A program made the position numbers and the translations under genes. Below, piece by piece: positions 57,880-64,000 of a stretch of DNA of 64,000 bases. Position 1 is the first letter of the stretch. Each line of letters starts with the position of its first letter. Source of the DNA: Liolophura sinensis (taxonomy: Eukaryota > Mollusca > Polyplacophora > Chitonida > Chitonidae); contig NC_088299.1 in NCBI RefSeq assembly GCF_032854445.1, positions 17,167,608-17,231,607 of the forward strand, in the 5' to 3' direction. The notes beneath the pieces are model-generated. The model was given only the letters and a program-made list of their open reading frames with translations. It had not been told where the DNA came from and did not search any database.

Positions 57880-59900
57880 ACTTGATACTGCCTGGAGGAA
57901 AGAGGCTCCTGGTTCCAGACAAATAGACAGTACTGCATACTGCCTGGAGGAAAGAGGCTCCTGGTTCCAGACAAATAGATTTGATTGATTTATTTGATTG
58001 GTGTTTTACGCTGTACTCAAAAATATTTCACTTATACGACGGCGGACAGCATAATGGTGGGTGGAAGCCGGGCAGAGCCCGGAGGAAACCCACGGCCATC
58101 CGCAGGTTGCTGACAAACCTTCCCACGTGCGGCCGGAGAGGAAGCCAGCATGAGCTGGACTTGAACTTACAGCGACCACATTGGTGAGAGACTCCTGGGT
58201 CATTACGCTGCGCTAAGGAGGCTAACCAACTGAGCCACGGAGCCCCCCCCCCCCCCCCCCCCCCCACCAGATAAATAGACAGTACTGGATAATACCTGGA
58301 GGAAAGACGTACCTGACTCCAGACAAGATGAGAGTACAGTAAAACTGACATAACTGGATAATACATGGAGGACAGAGGCACCTGGCTCCAAACAAATAGA
58401 CAGTACTGCATACTTCCTGGAGGAAAGAGGCTGCTACTTCCAGACATTAAACTGACATTACTGGATAATGCCTGGAGGGAAGAGGTGCCTGGTTCCAGAT
58501 ATTAAACTGACATTACTGGATAATGCCTGTAGGGAAGAGGTGCCTGGTTCCAGACATTAAACCAACATTACTGGATAATGCCTGGAGGAAAGAGGTACCT
58601 GGCTCCAGATATTAAACTGACATTACTGGATAATGCCTGGAGGGAGGAGGTGCCTGGTTCCAGATAAGCTAACAGAACTACATTTTGCCTGGAGACAACA
58701 GGTGTCTAGTTCCAGACATTAAACCAACATTACTGGATAATGCTTGGAGGAAAGAGATACCTGGTTCCTGATAAATGAACAGTACTGGATAATGCCTGGA
58801 GGGAAGAGGTGCCTGATCCCAGATAAGCTAACAGAACTAGATTATGCCTGGAGAAAAGAGGTGCCTGGTTCCAGACATTACACCAACATTACTGGATAAT
58901 GCCAAGAGGAAAGCGGTGCCTGATTCCAGATAAATGAACAGTACTTGATAATGCCAAGAGGAAAGAGGTACCTGGTTCCTGATAAATGAACAGGACTAGA
59001 TTATGCCTGAAGGAAAGAGGCACCTAGTTCCAGACATTAAATCAACATTACTGGATAAAGCCAGGAGGAAAGAGGTGCCTGGTTCCAGACATTAAACTGA
59101 CATTACTGGATAATGCCTGGAGGGAAGAGGTGCCTGATCCCAGATAAGCTAACAGAACTAGATTATGCCTGGAGAAAAGAGGCGCCTGGTTCCAGACATT
59201 AAACCAACATTACTGGATAATGCCTGCAGGAAAGAGGTGCCTGGTTCCAGATAAATGAACAGTACTGGATAATGCCAGGAGGAAAGAGGTGCCTGATTCC
59301 AGATAAATGAACAGTACTTGATAATGCCAAGAGGAAAGAGGTACCTGGTTCCAGATAAGCTAACAGAACTAGATTATGCTTGGAGAAAGGAGGCACCTAG
59401 TTCCAGACATTAAATCAACATTACTGGATAATGCCTGAAGGAAAGAGGTACCTGGTTCCTGATAAATGAACAGTACTGGATAATGCCTGGACGAAAGAGG
59501 TACCTGGTTCCTGATAAAAAATCAACATTACTGGATAATGCCTGGAGGGAAGAGGTACCTGGTTCCAGATAAATGAACAGTACTGGATAATGCCAGGAGG
59601 AAAGCAGTGCCTGATTCCCGATAAATGAACAGTACTTGATAATGCCAAGAGGAAAGAGGTAACTGGTTCCAGATAAGCTAAAAGAACTAGATTATGCCTG
59701 GAGGAAAGAGGCACCTAGTTCCAGACATTAAATCAACATTACTGGATAATGCCTGCAGGAAAGAGGCATCTGGCTCCAAACAAGCTGACAGCAATGGATA
59801 ATGCCTGGAGGAAAGGCGTGACTCATTCCAAACAAGCTGATAGTACCGGATAATGCATGGAGAATAGAGATGTTTGGTTATTGACAATCTGACAGCACTG
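57880..59900. repeat. ~52 bp minisatellite, about 35-40 units, interrupted by a SINE
   Basis: Units of the type TGGATAATGCCTGGAGGAAA, GAGGTGCCTGGTTCCAGA, then either CATTAAACTGACATTAC or TAAATGAACAGTAC or TAAGCTAACAGAACTA. Three unit types are mixed in blocks, as expected of repeated unequal exchange. Confidence 0.92.
57980..58266 (-). mobile_element. Full-length tRNA-derived SINE with target-site duplication
   Basis: Best-preserved copy of the main family. On the minus strand the head reads GGCTCCGTGGCTCAGTTGGT (tRNA A-box), then CGCAGCGTAATGACCCAGGA and the B-box region AAGTTCAAGTCCAGCTC; the body follows, ending in an AT-rich tail (ATCAAATAAATCAATCAAAT). CCAGACAAATAGA (57967-57979) and CCAGATAAATAGA (58267-58279) flank it. 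A run of about 23 C (58244-58266) adjoins the head. Confidence 0.92.
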
Positions 59901-62900
59901 GACGGCAGGTATTTGCTTGCCTCAACATGAACAGGTAAGCATACCTGGTGCTCTCCTGTACATTGTGTACATTACATCTTAACTCTGTTTCATTCATCTC
60001 AGATTAGCTTTTAGTGCAATGTTAATGTGGAAGTTAAGCTGGGAAGCAATTGGCTAGGAGATATATGCGGTTGTCCTTTAGGAGTGCTTAAAGGATTGGT
60101 GTCCAAATTCATCATTTATTCATAATTAGCTACCCCTGTATATACTGTTAAATTGAGTGCAAAAATGTTGAAAAAGGGCCCATTAATCCAGGTAACATGG
60201 CACTCAAAATCACTATATAATGAGGCTGATTTTATTCATTTTTCCGACAACACTCTGTAGTCCCCGCTGAATTACGCCATGCAATTACGCCAACCTTTAC
60301 GAACTGTCAGGACTTTAGTTCAGAGTAAAAAGACAACTACATGGGTGACAACAAGCACATCCATTTCACATGAAATGGTTGCATGCGGTTGTAAAAACAT
60401 GTCGTTGAAGAACCCTGGAGTTCGCATCTATGACGTCACCTGTTGAGCTGTGGCTGGCAACCGGCTGTTGTTTTGCTGGATTTAAAGTCATCATTACGTT
60501 TCTCAGAAGCCCTCCCGGTAACATACTGTTTAAAACAGGTTATAACCTTTATAATTAGGACCTAAAGTTAAATCTGGACACTAATGCTTTAATATGCACG
60601 TGTCCTGCGGTGGGTAAAGTTTGTAAGTCCTCTTCTGTAGAAACTGTGCCAAACTGTGGGGTTTGGAATACATCAGTATCAAACACGGACAGGAAATTGT
60701 ATTGAAGAATAAAAAGGACAAAAAAACAACAACAAACAAACAAACAAAAAAAAACAACACAACACCATTCATGTATTCATGTTGGAAATTCATTCTTGGT
60801 CTCAAAACTGCTACAATATGATATACAAACTCCATGAAATGTTAAGAAATATAATACAACCTTCTCTCTATTGGATGTGCCATAGCATGTGATATTTTGA
60901 TACTTTAATGTTGAATGAGTACAAAAGAATATGATTGGTGGAAACTCTTGATAACAACCTGATTATGTGATTGTTATTGCCTATCACTAAGTTAAGTTTT
61001 CCACTCAAGTGAAGAATACTTTTGCATCAACTGCTCTTCACACTGGAAAATTTTAAACCGGCCTTGGTAATGGACATATAAAACTTCTGAGTTTAAGTCT
61101 AAATCACTTTTATCTTGAAGGGATTAGTTGCTGAAAAAAAAACAACTCCAAAATGGAATAGGCCATTTGAACTGAAATTATTCCCCTCATCACAGCATTA
61201 AGTGATAGCTAACATATAAACCGTCCACCAAAACATATATGTACTTGTACATGTATGTTATAATCTAGCACTTAAATCTACAAATGGAATACACTAGCAC
61301 TTACCTACTAAATAAACAAAGGTTAACATCAAGAGTTCAAATACCGTAAAAGCCATGCACATCATCAGCTTCACAAACATGACGAGTGGCGACATGACAT
61401 TACTAAAACACCAGCAGGGGGAGCAGTAGAAGTATGACTGATTTGATTGATTGCAGGTGAACTCTGTTTTTGTCAGCCACTTATGACGGGTCATAGGGTA
61501 GCTTTGTTATTTACAGCTGACATGAAAAGATCAGAAGTCTTTTCAAAACTTGCCACCCTTTATACAAGAGTTGCTCCCCATTGAAGATCACAAACAAGAA
61601 ATAATGTATTAAAAAAAAGACCTGCTTACATCATATGCGACAAGCACAAACATGGCATTACAGCTAACACTGCCAAGGGGAAGCATAACATAGCAGAACA
61701 GCTGGTGACTGAATCCAAACTTCTTTTCTTGTATCAAATACAAATAACAATGAGATATGCAGGTAAATGGAATGCTTAACATCAAAAACTTCTTTATAAT
61801 CTGGACACAGGAGTAACAGAAGTGCTTCACTAAATGGCCTCTGACCACAAGGGTGTGAAAAACTATTTACACCTCAATGCTTTGGGTAACATGATCTTAG
61901 AAACAAGTATGAAAACCAGTATCATACAATAGCGGAGAAAATTTTGTGAAAGCTGTGGCCAATCATGTGTGTTTTAAATGATGCAAATCTGTACAATTCT
62001 ATCAACTAAATTTGGTCCTGACTAAAACTCCATATGAAAGTGGTTTATGTTACAGTATTATCCTCACTTGTGATTTACACTGCCTGCATATAGGGGTGAT
62101 CTAACCGCTGACATGCATTGCTGGTGATTAGATACCTAATTACACTGAGGTCATTGGTCGGAAAAGTCTTGGTTAATTTTCAGGAAAGCAATCTGTGGCA
62201 GTGCTATTCCCAGAAAGTGTAAATCCCAAATATTGATAATACTGCCGGAGGAGACTTAAGTATTGGGCCTCAGATTAAAGCCCGAGTAGACTTCCAGTGC
62301 ATACCTAAACAGGTGACCCTGGAGCACCAAACGTTAGAATGGGCAGGGACTGTGAGAGGGTGCACATTGTGACCAAAGCTTACATCTACTCACCACACAG
62401 AATGTACAAGAAACAAATATACACAGTGGCCTTTCCATTGGCATTGTATGCTGAATAATTTCAAGCAAATGTCAATCCAGGAATCGTTCAGAAGCTTACA
62501 CCTGCATGTGTTCATACTGCAGTTGATGTTGATTTCTTAAAAAAAAGGAACAAAAATAACAGAATTGTGAATTACATGTTTTGCGACCAAGAGCACTTTG
62601 TATGACAGCAGTCAGCAGTGAGGTTGAAAAAAGCTGCTGACCGCAACAATTACACGGCAATGTGGTCAGATAAATATGCTGCCTTTTTTGTTTGTTTTTT
62701 GACAACACTAGTTTCCCAAAACAAAACACTCCATTTTGCACATCCATGCAGCATAGCAAAATGAACACTATGGTTTCCTCTTTGGTCTAGACAATACCAA
62801 TTGGACTAGGTTACAATGATCATAAAGATTAAACTATTCACTACCTAATCTTTACATGAAGCCTGACAAAATGCAACCAATAAACACTCAGGTATAAACT

Positions 62901-64000
62901 GTATGTACAATGGTAACAGAAACAAAGTGCAGAATAACTTATGTTGTTCACTCAGAGTAGCACAGATATCACCCATAAAGGTGGTACTTTACAATCTTTG
63001 CAACCAGCAATGCATGAGGATGCATCCCTTTATCCATAGTTTGATTGATTGGTGGATTGATTGATTGATTTTAATTCAAACTCTGATCAAGAATTACTTG
63101 ACTGTTTAGTCTTGTAACTGGCATTCTTTCATAGCGGATGTCAACATTAGTAAGGAATCTATACCCCCAAAAACATAGCTCCTTACATCAGAGGTTTTAT
63201 TTTCACACCCATGATGGACATGATACAAAACACAGGAAAAAAAAAAAAAAATAAGAACAAAACAAAACATGTATTCCTGCTTTCCTGAAGCAACAAATAA
63301 TCAAGTATAGATAACATTAACAATTATAAACGCACTGCAATTATCAATTATCTGCTCTTGATTGGGAACTCTTTGGTCACAGTTTGCACACACTAAACTT
63401 CTTCACTGGAATCTTCTGAATGTTTTTACAGAATCCATTCTAAAGTGGAAGGAAAGGGGAAGCAACTCTAAACCAAGGGGAGATAATGAACATTGGTTAA
63501 CACGCTAATACAATGTTTTAGCTCGAAAATGACTTAATATCCTCGAAAATGGTATGAATGTATGTATGTGTCTAGAAAAAAAATATATAATGACGAAACA
63601 AGTCCATCATGCAGGAGATGAGAGATTCTCCTGGAAGACCAGAGTGTCCACTGGGGTATTTAGGATGACAGCATCAAATCTGACCTTATCCAGTGTTGTC
63701 TATGCCAGCATGTCAGATCTCATAAAGATAGGCCTTGAAGGCAAAGGAATGCCATACCTTGAGTCCTTCTCCTAAAGGCTAAAGTCATCAATACCTGACT
63801 CGAATAACTTGATAATGGAGAGCATTGTCACCATGATGAACTGAGGTAACCATTCATTAAAACATTTGATCAAGATGAAATATAGCAAAATATAAAATCT
63901 CTGGAGAGGCAACATAACCAGTCAAGAATCCAGTAGAATTAACCAAATGGTATGAGGCAAGCAACATAGATGTACAACCACTAAAATGCTTACAGAGCAA
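59901..64000. other. Region with no recognised gene
   Basis: AT-rich, low-complexity stretches (A-rich near 60720-60760 and 63236-63252; ATTGATTG near 63045-63070). I see no family match in any frame. It may be intron or 3' UTR of a minus-strand gene that begins beyond the window, given the weak exon candidate at 63700-63771. Confidence 0.5.
63700..63771 (-). CDS. Possible terminal exon of a minus-strand gene (weak)
   Basis: On the minus strand, GACTTTAGCCTTTAG is followed by 24 codons, EKDSRYGIPLPSRPIFMRSD and MLA, then TAG. The acceptor-like sequence and the polar, low-repeat composition suggest a last exon. I do not recognise the protein and no partner exon is visible. Confidence 0.2.
   Translation of the reverse strand, partial: EKDSRYGIPLPSRPIFMRSDMLA

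Noticed and set aside
58244-58266. C run as a biological signal (also 6515-6532 and 28510-28541)
   Set aside because: Homopolymer or simple repeat; its length in the assembly is unreliable.
57981-58447. Frames such as RRGSQHELDLNLQRPHW over the SINE
   Set aside because: They translate the tRNA-derived SINE (AGAGGAAGCCAGCATGAGCT); the same peptide arises at other SINE copies.
1-64000. tRNA, rRNA or virus-derived elements
   Set aside because: Only tRNA-like SINE heads were found, with degenerate arms and no anticodon stem I could fold; no rRNA, reverse transcriptase, integrase, capsid or envelope motifs were recognised in any frame.

Overview
The window is animal nuclear DNA, most likely from a lophotrochozoan (mollusc or brachiopod). 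The reasons are intron-rich genes with GT-AG boundaries, a dispersed tRNA-derived SINE family of the kind abundant in those phyla, ACATGTAC-rich AT-leaning introns, and many minisatellites. Species is not determined. I recognised no retrovirus, LTR element, Polinton or other virus-like element.

Four genes can be read. (1) 184-5076 (+) and (2) 7245-10439 (+) are tandem paralogues of the SLC52 riboflavin transporter family, each with one large exon, one intron at the same place and a short last exon. Copy 1 has a one-base frame break in a T run. (3) 35444 down to 18383 (-) is a lysosomal phospholipase A2 (PLA2G15/LCAT family) with six coding exons, one of them present in two alternative tandem copies; the Ser-Asp-His triad is intact. 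(4) 40184-55744 (+) is a 17-exon gene for a protein of about 1790 residues with six ankyrin repeats, an armadillo-like segment, a very long disordered linker in one 3.5 kb exon, an IRE1/RNase L-like pseudokinase and a KEN ribonuclease domain. It and PLA2G15 are divergently arranged about 4.7 kb apart, and three CRE-type ACGTCA sites lie just upstream of its start codon.

The rest is introns and intergenic DNA filled with tandem arrays (unit lengths about 14 to 89 bp), SINEs and small terminal-inverted-repeat elements. 10.4-18.4 kb and 55.7-64 kb hold no recognisable gene apart from one weak exon candidate.

The most striking pattern is that several tandem arrays are not randomly placed. They are amplified copies of a splice junction or exon edge: about 20 copies of the 3' end of PLA2G15 exon 5 with its 5' splice site, about 40 units running into the 3' splice site of transporter copy 2, an array starting at the 5' splice site of the first ankyrin exon, and a decaying array of the PLA2G15 stop-codon segment. 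Together they suggest minisatellites seeded at exon boundaries, which leave genes carrying rows of decoy splice sites.
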